Shown here: in pieces, positions 1-7,173 of the stretch
Layout of the letters: the number at the start of each line of letters is the position of its first letter
How positions within the stretch are numbered: the stretch's first letter is position 1
Assembly (NCBI RefSeq): GCF_028807635.1
Contig: NZ_JARBAX010000001.1
Coordinates: 310,001 to 374,000, forward strand
Source: Streptomyces spiramyceticus
GTDB lineage: Bacteria > Actinomycetota > Actinomycetes > Streptomycetales > Streptomycetaceae
Direction: 5' to 3'
DNA: 64,000 nt
The notes under the pieces: model-generated
Seen by the model: the letters and a program-made list of their open reading frames with translations, nothing else
Database searches by the model: none
What the model was told of the DNA's origin: nothing
Made by a program: the position numbers and the translations under genes

Positions 1-489
1 CTGCGCGCCACCGGCGCCACCGCCCTGCTGGTCACCCACGACCAGCAGGAGGCCCTCTCCACAGCCGACCTCGTCGCAGTCGTACGGGACGGCAAAGTCG
101 CCCAGTGCGACACGCCCCAGGAGGTCTACCGGCACCCCGCCGACCCCTGGGTGGCCCGTTTCGTCGGCGACGTCGTCCTTCTGCCCGGCAGCGCCGACGA
201 CGGCACTGCCACCACAGCGCTGGGCCGGCTGCCCCTCGGTCCGGCCGCCCGGGACGCCGGCGACGGAACTGTTCTGTTGCGGCCCGAGCAACTGCAACTC
301 ACCGATACAGCAACGGCGGTTCAGGGCACGGTGACCGAGGTCAGTTTCTACGGTCACGACGCCATGGTCACCGTCGACGTCGACGGTCTTGCGACTCCGG
401 TGGAAATCCGGGTCGCCGGATTCACCGGCGTACAGCCCGGCCAGCGCACCGGCATCCGTGTCACGGGCGAGGCGACCCTGCATTCCTGA
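1..489 (+). CDS. ABC transporter ATP-binding protein, C-terminal part (start outside window)
   Basis: The reading frame is open from base 1 and ends at TGA 487-489, giving the last 162 residues of an ABC ATPase. The motif LLVTHDQQEA near residue 9 is the H-loop/switch region that follows Walker B. The last ~70 residues resemble the TOBE domain of Fe3+/spermidine/sugar-type importers (LLRPEQLQL, then VQGTVTEVSFYGHDAMVTV). Walker A, Walker B and the signature motif lie upstream, so substrate cannot be assigned; the FbpC/PotA type is likeliest. A 21-bp tandem repeat begins at the stop codon. Confidence 0.9.
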   Translation: MRATGATALLVTHDQQEALSTADLVAVVRDGKVAQCDTPQEVYRHPADPWVARFVGDVVLLPGSADDGTATTALGRLPLGPAARDAGDGTVLLRPEQLQLTDTATAVQGTVTEVSFYGHDAMVTVDVDGLATPVEIRVAGFTGVQPGQRTGIRVTGEATLHS

Positions 490-599
490 GCGATGGCCCG
501 GCAATCCTGAGCGGTGGCCCGGCATTCCTGAGCGGTGGCCCGGCATTCCTGAGCGGTGGCCCGGCGTTCCTGAGTGGTGGCCCAGCGTTCGCGAGTGGC
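485..599. repeat. 21-bp tandem repeat, five units plus a partial
   Basis: Five head-to-tail units with consensus CCTGAGCGGTGGCCCGGCAT(T) occupy 485-505, 506-526, 527-547, 548-568 and 569-589, followed by a decayed partial copy. The stop codon of the ABC gene (487-489) lies inside the first unit. Because 21 is a multiple of three, the array stays open in several frames, which creates spurious heptapeptide-repeat ORFs. It separates two convergent genes. Confidence 0.95.
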
Positions 600-1226
600 T
601 CAGGCGTCGCCGTACGCCTCTCCGCCCACCTCGAACCCCGCCGTGCCCGCCGTCGCGTCGGCGAGCCAGGCACGGAAGGGTTCGACGTCCGCCTCCGGCA
701 GGCCGACCTCGATCGTGACCGCCTCGGCGTACCGCACCTCGCGCACCGCCCGCCCGGTCGCCCGCAGGTCGTTCTCCAGCTTTCCGGCCCTCTGGTGGTC
801 GACGGTGACCGTGGCGAGCCGGAAGCGCTGCCTGGTGATCGTGCCGATCTCGTCCAGGGCTTCGCCGACCACGCCGCCGTACGCCCTGATCAGACCGCCC
901 GCGCCGAGCTTCACGCCGCCGTAGTAGCGGGTGACGACGGCGACGGTGTACCGCACCTCGCGGCGCATCAGCATCTGGAGCATCGGTACACCGGCCGTGC
1001 CGCCCGGCTCGCCGTCGTCGCTCGCCTTCTGCACGGAGGCGTCCGCGCCGATGACGTACGCGAAGCAGTTGTGGGTGGCCGTCGGGTGTTCCTTGCGGAT
1101 GCGCGCGATGAAGTCCTGCGCCTCGCGTTCGGTGGCTGCGGGCGCGAGCGCGCAGAGGAAGCGCGACCTGTTGATCTCGGCTTCGTGCACGCCCGCGTGG
1201 GCGACGGTCCGGTACTGCTCCTGCAT
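600..1226 (-). CDS. YigZ/IMPACT family protein
   Basis: This 208-residue protein belongs to the UPF0029/IMPACT family (E. coli YigZ). The family signature is intact: HPTATHNCFAYV, then DDGEPGGTAGVP, then YYGGVKLGAGGLIRAYG. The C-terminal ~70 residues form the DUF1949 (EF-G domain IV-like) half. Its biochemical role is not established; IMPACT relatives affect translation control. ATG 1226 (MQEQYRT) is preferred over GTG 1235 because it fits family length. It converges on the ABC gene. Confidence 0.92.
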   Translation of the reverse strand: MQEQYRTVAHAGVHEAEINRSRFLCALAPAATEREAQDFIARIRKEHPTATHNCFAYVIGADASVQKASDDGEPGGTAGVPMLQMLMRREVRYTVAVVTRYYGGVKLGAGGLIRAYGGVVGEALDEIGTITRQRFRLATVTVDHQRAGKLENDLRATGRAVREVRYAEAVTIEVGLPEADVEPFRAWLADATAGTAGFEVGGEAYGDA

Positions 1227-1280
1227 TCGGCCCACCCTATGCGGCGGCCGGAAGGGACGCGTCGGGCGCCTTGCTGCCTG

Positions 1281-1832
1281 TTACTTCTTGAGCAGCAGGA
1301 CGACGGCCGCGAGCACCAGGCCGAGCGCCACGGCGGCGACTCCGTACGCGAGACGGTGGGTGCGCAGGCCGGGCAGGAAGCGGTCGACGGCGTACCGGCC
1401 GGGGCCGGTGAGCGCGAGGGCGGCCGATGCGGCCGTGAGGAGCAGTACGTACTCGACGCCCTTGGGGGCGAAGAAGCCGCCGCTCCAGTGCATGGCGAGG
1501 GCGTTGACCATGGTGCCGACGATGGCCGCGCCTGCCAGCGGGGTGAGCAGGCCGATGACGAGCCCGAGGCCGCCGAGGGTCTCGGTGAGGCCTGCGACGG
1601 CAGCCATCACCTCGCCCGCCGGGTAGCCGCTCGCGGTGAAGAACATCCCTGTGCCTTCGATACCGCCGCCGCCGAACCAGCCGAAGAGCTTCTGCGAACC
1701 GTGCGCGGCCATGGTCAGGCCGAGGGCGATACGGAGTATGAGGAGACCGGCGTCGTAGCCGTGAAGTGAGGGGATGGGGCGGTCGGTCCCGGCGGTTACG
1801 GGGGCGCCGAGGGTACTGGTGGGGGGAGTCAT
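1281..1832 (-). CDS. DoxX family membrane protein
   Basis: A 183-residue integral membrane protein with four predicted hydrophobic segments: LILRIALGLTMAAHG near residue 30, the segments around GLGLVIGLLTPLAGAAIVGT and YVLLLTAASAALAL, and a C-terminal one. The motif GSQKLFGWFGG is typical of DoxX/DoxD proteins. In actinobacteria such proteins are linked to redox or thiol stress, but the substrate here is unknown. A GGGGGGAG ribosome site precedes ATG 1832. A palindrome at 1875-1888 in its promoter is a likely operator. Confidence 0.9.
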   Translation of the reverse strand: MTPPTSTLGAPVTAGTDRPIPSLHGYDAGLLILRIALGLTMAAHGSQKLFGWFGGGGIEGTGMFFTASGYPAGEVMAAVAGLTETLGGLGLVIGLLTPLAGAAIVGTMVNALAMHWSGGFFAPKGVEYVLLLTAASAALALTGPGRYAVDRFLPGLRTHRLAYGVAAVALGLVLAAVVLLLKK

Positions 1833-1874
1833 ACGGGGGCTCTCTCCTGTGTCGGATGCTCGTTCCTGGCATTG

Positions 1875-1888
1875 CTTGAAACTTCAAG
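1875..1888. promoter_or_regulatory. Palindrome upstream of the DoxX gene (putative operator)
   Basis: CTTGAAACTTCAAG consists of 6-bp perfect arms (CTTGAA/TTCAAG) around AC and lies 43 bp upstream of the DoxX start. It resembles MarR-type operators, and DoxX genes are often under MarR regulators. No MarR gene is in the window, so the regulator is inferred to act from elsewhere. Confidence 0.5.
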
Positions 1889-2012
1889 TCACCAGACGAT
1901 ACACAGCCGTCAAACCTTGAACAACCGCGCATCGATGAAGCCTGGATTAAAAAATTCTTCGTGCAGGATCCGGTCTCGCTCCCTCGCGAAGGGCTTGCCA
2001 TCCGTGGGAAAC

Positions 2013-2291
2013 GCCGACGAGCGGCCCGACCTGGACGCGATCCCGGCCCGGGGCCTGCGCGTTCCGCGGGACATCCCGCTCGCCGCCTTCGACGACATCC
2101 CGTGGTTCGTGCACACCCATCCGCCGATCCCGGCGATCGCCCAGCCGACCGGCGAACTCGGCCGGGCCGCCGTACGGTCGCTGGTGGACGTCATCGAGGG
2201 CCGGCCCCCGCAGTCCGTCACCCTTCCTGCCCGTCTCGTCGTACGCAGTCCCTGCGGCGAGGACGCTTCGAACCAGAGGAGCAACGTGTGA
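2013..2291 (+). pseudogene. LacI-family regulator, C-terminal fragment (rbsR remnant)
   Basis: The frame ending at TGA 2289-2291 reads [20 protein letters not shown], then [20 protein letters not shown], the closing part of the periplasmic-binding-like domain of LacI-family regulators. The HTH and roughly the first three quarters are missing; sequence before ~2013 shows no family similarity. The fragment has no convincing start, so it is called a pseudogene. Its stop overlaps the next gene start (GTGA), preserving the ancestral rbsR-rbsA junction. Confidence 0.85.
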
Positions 2292-2467
2292 GCGGCCCCG
2301 ACGAGTTGCTGCGCATCGAAGGCATCCGCAAGACGTTCCCCGGCGTCGTCGCGCTCGACGCCGTCGACTTCGCTCTCCGCCGCGGCGAGGTGCACGTCCT
2401 GCTCGGTGAGAACGGGGCTGGCAAGAGCACCCTCATCAAGATGAAGAATGTCTCCGACTTCTCCTGA
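2288..2467 (+). pseudogene. Sugar ABC transporter ATPase (RbsA-like), truncated just after Walker A
   Basis: GTG 2288 opens a 59-codon frame. Residues 1-52 match the N terminus of ribose-type ABC ATPases: [18 protein letters not shown], then [13 protein letters not shown] (Walker A). The frame then switches to KNVSDFS and stops. The rest of the ATPase, plus any permease and binding-protein genes, is absent before rbsK. The seven-residue tail may be the end of a neighbouring operon gene joined by deletion; that is inference. Three spaced GACTTC copies lie at the junction (2456-2481). Confidence 0.88.
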
Positions 2468-2509
2468 CTTCACCCGACTTCGTCTGAGTACCGAAAGTAG
2501 GAAACAGGG

Positions 2510-3415
2510 ATGCACAGCTACGACCTGCTGGTCGTAGGGTCGGCCAATGCCGACCTGGTGATCGGCGTCGAGCGACGCCCCGCGCCCGGCGAGACCGTGC
2601 TCGGCTCCGATCTGACCGTCCACCCCGGCGGCAAGGGAGCCAACCAGGCGGCCGCCGCCGCGCGTCTTGGCGCCAGTACGGCCCTGCTCGCCCGGGTCGG
2701 CGACGACGCCCACGGGCAGCTGCTCCTGGAGGCGCAGCGCGCGGCCGGGGTGGACACCGCCGGCGTACTCGTCGGCGGGGCGCCGACCGGAGTTGCGCTC
2801 ATCACCGTGGACCCGTCGGGCGACAACAGCATCGTGGTCTCCCCCGGCGCCAACGCCCGGCTGACCCCCGACGACATCCGTGCCGCCGGGAGCCTGCTCG
2901 CGCCGGCCAGGGTCGTCTCGGCTCAGCTGGAGGTCCCCCTGGACACGGTCGCGGAGGTGGTGCGCACGCTGCCGGCCGGCACCCGCTTCGTACTGAACCC
3001 CTCGCCGCCGGCGCCGCTGCCGTCGGAAGTGCTCGCGGCCTGCGATCCGTTGGTACTGAACGAGCACGAGGCCCGGTTCATCCTCGGGGATTCGGCCGGC
3101 GATGCTCCTGAGGACTGGGCGCGGGGACTGCTCGCCCTCGGTCCGCGATCGGTGGTCGTCACACTGGGTGCGGCGGGCGCGCTGGTCGCCGACGGCCGTA
3201 CGGACGCGCTTGTGCGGGTACCGAGCCCGAAGGTCGAGGCCGTGGACACGACCGGGGCCGGTGACGCATTCACGGCCGCCCTGGCCTGGCGGCTCGGCCT
3301 GGGCCAGGACCTCGCGGCGGCGGCAGCGTACGCCGTGCGGGTGGGGGCTGCGGCCGTCACCAGGGCGGGTGCGCAGGAGTCCTTCCCCACGGCGGAGGAG
3401 GTCTCCGCCCTGTGA
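2510..3415 (+). CDS. rbsK: Ribokinase
   Basis: A complete 301-residue PfkB-family sugar kinase that phosphorylates D-ribose to ribose 5-phosphate. It has the N-terminal substrate motif HPGGKGANQAAAAARLG near residues 38-54 and the ATP/anion-hole motif DTTGAGDAFTAALAW, with catalytic base Asp252. A purine-rich AGTAGGAAACAGGG precedes ATG 2510. It is the only intact member of the former ribose operon. Without rbsACB here it must rely on another transporter or on internal ribose. Its stop overlaps the rbsD stub by 4 bp. Confidence 0.95.
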   Translation: MHSYDLLVVGSANADLVIGVERRPAPGETVLGSDLTVHPGGKGANQAAAAARLGASTALLARVGDDAHGQLLLEAQRAAGVDTAGVLVGGAPTGVALITVDPSGDNSIVVSPGANARLTPDDIRAAGSLLAPARVVSAQLEVPLDTVAEVVRTLPAGTRFVLNPSPPAPLPSEVLAACDPLVLNEHEARFILGDSAGDAPEDWARGLLALGPRSVVVTLGAAGALVADGRTDALVRVPSPKVEAVDTTGAGDAFTAALAWRLGLGQDLAAAAAYAVRVGAAAVTRAGAQESFPTAEEVSAL

Positions 3416-3438
3416 AGAAGGCCGGCATCCTCAACCAA
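3412..3438 (+). pseudogene. D-ribose pyranase (RbsD) 5' stub
   Basis: GTG 3412, overlapping the rbsK stop as GTGA, encodes V/M-KKAGILNQ. MKKAGILN is the highly conserved start of RbsD. After eight codons all similarity ends and the sequence runs into unrelated G-rich DNA, so rbsD has been lost except for its translation start. The same frame stays open into the CoA-binding gene downstream, but that linkage looks accidental. Confidence 0.75.
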
Positions 3439-3532
3439 GGTGCGGTGTGGTGGGGCGCGGTTGGTGGTACGGACGGGGGAGGCGCGACCGTACGCGAATG
3501 TACTGCTGCGGTGCGGGGTCTTCTTCTGGGAC

Positions 3533-3604
3533 CGGGGTCTGGGGTGGAGCCCCCACGCGGCGGCAGCCGCAAAATGTCACAGCCGGGAAGGGGCGGGGAG
3601 GGGA
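3533..3604. repeat. Dispersed intergenic repeat, copy A
   Basis: The segment reads CGGGGTCTGGGGTGGAGCCC, then GCGGCGGCAGCCG, AATGTCACAG and GGGAAGGGGCGGGG. It matches, in inverted orientation, copy B at 28047-28114 over nearly its whole length. It sits in the 309-bp gene-free stretch between rbsK and the CoA-binding gene. The rest of that stretch holds nothing else recognisable. Confidence 0.8.
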
Positions 3605-3723
3605 AGCGCCGCAGGCAACCCGCACTGCACAAGGCCCGCACACGCACCCGCACCCCTCCCCCACGGGAATCCGCCGCCCCCGGCCATGCGTTATATGGCC
3701 CACCGACACGCTGGAGGCCGTAC

Positions 3724-4131
3724 ATGCATGGCGACCCCGCCACCATCCGCAAGATCCTCACCGAGCTCGGCGACACCTGGGCCGTCGTAGGCCTCTCCTC
3801 CAACAGGAGCCGCGCAGCGTACGGCGTAGCAGACGTACTGCAGCGTTACGGCAAGCGGATCATCCCCGTGCACCCCAGGGCCGAGACGGTGCACGGCGAG
3901 CAGGGCTATCCGTCGCTCGATGCCATCCCGTTCGACGTCGACGTCGTGGACGTCTTCGTGAACAGTCGCCTCGCGGGCCCCGTCGCCGACGAGGCCGCCG
4001 CAATCGGCGCCAAGGCCGTCTGGTTCCAGCTCGGCGTGATCGACGACAAGGCGTACGACCGCACGCGCGCGGCCGGCCTCGACATGGTCATGGACCGCTG
4101 CCCCGCAATCGAGATCCCCCGGCTGCGCTGA
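3724..4131 (+). CDS. CoA-binding (YccU-like) protein
   Basis: A 135-residue single-domain Rossmann protein of the CoA_binding_2 family (E. coli YccU). TWAVVGLSSNRSRAAYGVA is the nucleotide-binding beta-alpha element (Sx-SNxxR). IIPVHPRAETVHGEQGYPSL and the end sequence VMDRCPAIEIPRL are characteristic. The cellular role is uncertain. ATG 3724 matches the family N terminus; the longer open frame upstream is discounted because it starts at the rbsD stub. It has its own promoter region within the repeat-containing gap. Confidence 0.92.
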   Translation: MHGDPATIRKILTELGDTWAVVGLSSNRSRAAYGVADVLQRYGKRIIPVHPRAETVHGEQGYPSLDAIPFDVDVVDVFVNSRLAGPVADEAAAIGAKAVWFQLGVIDDKAYDRTRAAGLDMVMDRCPAIEIPRLR

Positions 4132-4159
4132 CGCACGTCAGATGCACGTCGGATGCACG

Positions 4160-4714
4160 TCAGACGCCCAGCCCGTCGATCATCACCGCACCCAGCAGTC
4201 CCCCGAACACCTTGCCCGGCACGATGAGCTTGCCCCGGCGGCGGCCGCTGCCGATCAGTACCCATTCGGCGTCGACGACGGCGGAGTCCACCAGCAGCGG
4301 CCAGCCGGCCGGCAGCCCGATCGGCGTGATGCCGCCGTACTCCATGCCCGTCTCGCCGACAGCCGTGTCCATCGGCGCGAACGACGCCTTGCGTGCGCCG
4401 AGTTGCTTGCGGACCGCGCCGTTGACGTCGACGCGCGTACGGGAGAGGACCAGGCAGGCGGCCAGGGAGGTTTCTCCTCCCCTCTTGCCCGCGACGACCA
4501 CACAGTTCGCCGACGCGTCGAGGAGCTCGCGGCCGTAATGCTCGACGAAGGCCGCCGTGTCGGCGATCTCGGGGTCGGTGTCGACGTAGATCAGCTGCTC
4601 GGCGGGTACGTCGTGGCTCCATCCGCGCACGGCGTCCGCGACGGGCGCGGTGAGCAGGTCGAGGCAGTCGGGGGCGGGCCTGGCATCGTCGAAGTTTCCG
4701 AGTGGAGCGCGCAT
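4160..4714 (-). CDS. YbaK/EbsC-type aminoacyl-tRNA deacylase
   Basis: This 184-residue protein carries the YbaK domain of trans-editing factors that hydrolyse mischarged tRNA (Cys-tRNAPro or Ala-tRNAPro). Visible family elements are NCVVVAGKRGGETSLAACLV and VNGAVRKQLGARKASFA (conserved KxxGARKxSFA), then GMEYGGITPIGLP. The last contains the GG-PxG loop of the substrate pocket. A ~45-residue N-terminal extension is usual in actinobacterial members. It is a stand-alone gene convergent with the CoA-binding gene; short ACGTCAGATGC direct repeats lie between their ends. Confidence 0.9.
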   Translation of the reverse strand: MRAPLGNFDDARPAPDCLDLLTAPVADAVRGWSHDVPAEQLIYVDTDPEIADTAAFVEHYGRELLDASANCVVVAGKRGGETSLAACLVLSRTRVDVNGAVRKQLGARKASFAPMDTAVGETGMEYGGITPIGLPAGWPLLVDSAVVDAEWVLIGSGRRRGKLIVPGKVFGGLLGAVMIDGLGV

Positions 4715-4757
4715 ACGCGCACGCTAACAGGTGCCCCCGCAGGCCGGTTTGGCCGTC

Positions 4758-5330
4758 TCAGCGCACCGGCGGGATGGATACCGCCATCGTCATCTCGACC
4801 GTCTCCGACCCGTCGTTGCGATACGCGTGCGGGACGTTCGCCTCGAATGTCGCCGAGCTGCCCGCCGGCACGGAGTGCGACGCGCCGTCGACCACGAGGG
4901 TGAGCTCGCCCGCGGTGACATGGAGCAGCTCGGTCGTGCCGTCCGGGTGCGCGTCGGAAGAGCTCACGTCGCCCGGCATCAGCCGCCAGGCCCACAGTTC
5001 GAGCGGGCCGCGCGTCTCCGTGCCGACGAGCAGCGTGGTGTAGCTGCCGGCCTCCGTGGACCACATGCGGACCGCCTGCTCCGGCGGTACGAGCCTGACC
5101 TGCTTCCCCTGCTCGTAGTCGAGGAGCGTGGTGATGCTGACGCCGAGCGCGTCGGCGAGCTTCACCGTGGTGCCGACGCTCGGGTTCGTACGCGCCTGCT
5201 CGATCTGGATGATCATGCCGCGGCTGACGCCCGCGCGGGCGGCCAGAGCGTCCAGCGTGAATCCCCGCTCGCCCCGCCAGCGCTTGAGGTTGCGGGCGAG
5301 CGACTGCGTGAGCTGGTCGAGGTCCGACAC
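4758..5330 (-). CDS. XRE-family regulator with C-terminal cupin domain
   Basis: A 190-residue regulator in two parts. Residues ~8-65 form an XRE helix-turn-helix (FTLDALAARAGVSRGMIIQI, then EQARTNPSVGTTVKLADALG). Residues ~105-185 form a small cupin barrel (PDGTTELLHVTAGELTLVVDG). It is the SinR/PuuR type that senses small ligands through the cupin. GTG 5330, with GGACGGAAT upstream, is chosen; an ATG at 5363 would add 11 residues. It is divergent from an EamA exporter, and the palindromes at 5357-5394 likely mediate control of both genes. Confidence 0.88.
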   Translation of the reverse strand: MSDLDQLTQSLARNLKRWRGERGFTLDALAARAGVSRGMIIQIEQARTNPSVGTTVKLADALGVSITTLLDYEQGKQVRLVPPEQAVRMWSTEAGSYTTLLVGTETRGPLELWAWRLMPGDVSSSDAHPDGTTELLHVTAGELTLVVDGASHSVPAGSSATFEANVPHAYRNDGSETVEMTMAVSIPPVR

Positions 5331-5356
5331 ATTCCGTCCAATATTTTGAATGACAG

Positions 5357-5394
5357 AGTGCAATGAAATGCACTACGGTCTGGTGTACCAAACC
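5357..5394. promoter_or_regulatory. Two palindromes between the XRE-cupin gene and the EamA gene
   Basis: AGTGCA-ATGAAA-TGCACT (5357-5374) is a perfect 6-bp inverted repeat. GGTCTGGTGTACCAAACC (5377-5394) is an 18-bp palindrome with one mismatched pair. They are 2 bp apart, in the shared divergent promoter, and are the best operator candidates for the XRE-cupin protein. Confidence 0.6.
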
Positions 5395-5424
5395 GTTCAC
5401 CACACTGTACTGCGAGGCACCGTC

Positions 5425-6291
5425 ATGACCGCACTCTTCGCCCTGGCCACCAGCCTGCTCTGGGGGCTGGCCGACTTCGGCGGCGGGTTGCTCACACGAC
5501 GTACGCCCGCCCTCACCGTCGTCGTCGTGTCGCAGGCGATCGCGGTCGTGGTCCTCGGCGCGATCGTCGTCGCGACCGGCGGCTGGAGCGAGGCGGGGCC
5601 GGAGCTGTGGTTCGCGGTGGCGGCCGGCGCGGTCGGGCCCGTCGCGATGCTCAGCTTCTACAAGGCCCTGGCGCTCGGCCCGATGGGCGTGGTCTCCCCG
5701 CTCGGTTCGCTGGGCGTCGCCGTGCCGGTCACGGTCGGCCTGGTCCTCGGCGAGCGCCCCGGGCTGCTTCAGTTCGCCGGGATCGCGGTGGCCGTGGCCG
5801 GAGTGCTGATGGCCAGCGGTCCTCAGCTGCGCGGGGCGCCGGTGCAGCGGCAGGCGATCGTACTCACGCTGATCGCCGCGGTCGGCTTCGGTGCGGTGCT
5901 GGCCCTGATCTCGGAAGCCTCCACGACCCTCACCGGGCTCTTCCTCGCGCTCTTCGTCCAGCGCGTGACCAATGTGGTCGTCGGCGGCGGGGCGCTGTAC
6001 GTATCGGTGAAGCGCGGCGCGAAGGCCCTGCCGGAGGACGGCGGGATGCGCGTGATCTGGGCTGCGCTGCCCGCCCTGGCGTTCGTCGGCCTCGCCGACG
6101 TCGCGGCGAACGGCACGTACTCCATCGCCGCGCAGAACGGCCCGGTGACCGTAGCGGCCGTACTGGCCAACCTCTACCCGGTGATCACGGCCTTGGCGGC
6201 CCTGCTCATCCTCAAGGAGCGGCTGCGCGGCGTACAAGCGGCGGGCGCGGGCCTCGCGCTGGTCGGTACGGCGCTGCTCGCGGCGGGCTGA
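5425..6291 (+). CDS. EamA/DMT-family transporter
   Basis: A 288-residue inner-membrane transporter with ten predicted helices in two EamA repeats. Landmarks include LWGLADFGGGLLTRR near the start, LGPMGVVSPLGSLGVAVPVT at the end of the first repeat, and NGPVTVAAVLANLYPVITALAALLILKERL in the second. DMT proteins mostly export amino acids or metabolites; the substrate is not deducible. ATG 5425 begins the first membrane segment directly. Divergence from the XRE-cupin regulator suggests ligand-controlled efflux. Confidence 0.92.
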   Translation: MTALFALATSLLWGLADFGGGLLTRRTPALTVVVVSQAIAVVVLGAIVVATGGWSEAGPELWFAVAAGAVGPVAMLSFYKALALGPMGVVSPLGSLGVAVPVTVGLVLGERPGLLQFAGIAVAVAGVLMASGPQLRGAPVQRQAIVLTLIAAVGFGAVLALISEASTTLTGLFLALFVQRVTNVVVGGGALYVSVKRGAKALPEDGGMRVIWAALPALAFVGLADVAANGTYSIAAQNGPVTVAAVLANLYPVITALAALLILKERLRGVQAAGAGLALVGTALLAAG

Positions 6292-6301
6292 CGGGGCCCG
6301 C

Positions 6302-7063
6302 TCACTCCGCGGCTTCGGTCTCCAGCTCGGCCAGATACCTCAGCTGCTCCGGAGTGACACCCTCCGGAATCGGTACGGGCGCGGGCGTCCGCAGCGGCGG
6401 CTGCCAGCCCTCCACCGCGTCCCAGCTCCGTACGACCCGGGCGGGCGCCCCGGCCACCACCGCGTGGTCGGGCACTTCACCGCGTACGACCGCGCCTGCC
6501 GCGACGACGACGTTACGGCCGAGACGGGCGCCGGGGAGTATCACGGCTCCCGTGCCGATCCAGCACCCCGGGCCGATCTCCACCGGCTCCATGCGCGGCC
6601 ACTGCTTGCCGACGGGGATGCCGGGATCGTCGTAACTGTGGTTCGTGGACGTCACATAGACGTACGGGCCGAAGTAGCAGTCGTCCCCGATGGTCACCGT
6701 CGTGTCGGCGATGACGTGGCTGCCGCGGCCGAGGACCACACCGTTGCCGAGCCGCAGAATGGGGTCCGGGCCGAGGTCGAGGCCGGGCATCATCCCGGCG
6801 GTCAGAGTGACCTGTTCGCCGATGATGCAGTGGTCGCCGAGGTGGATCCACGGCTCGCCGAAGACGGTCCCCTGCGGGAAGGCGAGCTTCGTACCGGCGC
6901 CGATCGATCCGAAGCGCAGGCGGCCCGGGCGCTCGGCGCTCACCGCTCCGGCCTGCTGGACCCAGCGCCACCCGCCCTGCACGGCGCGGGTCACCAGGCG
7001 GCGGCGCCAGACGGTCAGCGCAGACGGCGATGAGAACGTGTTTCTGTTCTTCGGCACTCGCAT
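6302..7063 (-). CDS. Hexapeptide-repeat (LbetaH) acyltransferase
   Basis: A 253-residue left-handed beta-helix acyltransferase. Imperfect hexapeptides run from ~residue 50 to 210 (IHLGDHCIIGEQVTL, VVLGRGSHVIADTTVTIGDD, VEIGPGCWIGTGAVILPGA). TSTNHSYDDPGIPVGKQ contains the catalytic-type His of NodL/maltose-acetyltransferase-like enzymes that transfer acetyl from CoA to sugars. The acceptor is unknown. The C terminus ends in an acidic tail. It is convergent with the EamA gene (10 bp apart). Confidence 0.9.
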   Translation of the reverse strand: MRVPKNRNTFSSPSALTVWRRRLVTRAVQGGWRWVQQAGAVSAERPGRLRFGSIGAGTKLAFPQGTVFGEPWIHLGDHCIIGEQVTLTAGMMPGLDLGPDPILRLGNGVVLGRGSHVIADTTVTIGDDCYFGPYVYVTSTNHSYDDPGIPVGKQWPRMEPVEIGPGCWIGTGAVILPGARLGRNVVVAAGAVVRGEVPDHAVVAGAPARVVRSWDAVEGWQPPLRTPAPVPIPEGVTPEQLRYLAELETEAAE

Positions 7064-7173
7064 ACGGTAGTCGGCCCCGCCCGAGATGATCAGGGCGGCC
7101 TGCTGTGATGTTCACCCCACCCGTCGCTTACGGTTCCCCTTGCGCGACAGTCCGAGGCACTGAGGAGCACGTG

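Noticed and set aside
461..673. Minus-strand frame encoding NAGPPLR heptapeptide repeats
   Set aside because: It is produced by the 21-bp tandem array, which is open in several frames. It has no ribosome site and overlaps the YigZ end and the ABC stop.
1961..2287. Reading the rbsA frame further upstream as a longer protein
   Set aside because: Residues before 2288 are Arg/Pro-rich and only mirror the rbsR fragment in another frame; GTG 2288 is the family start.
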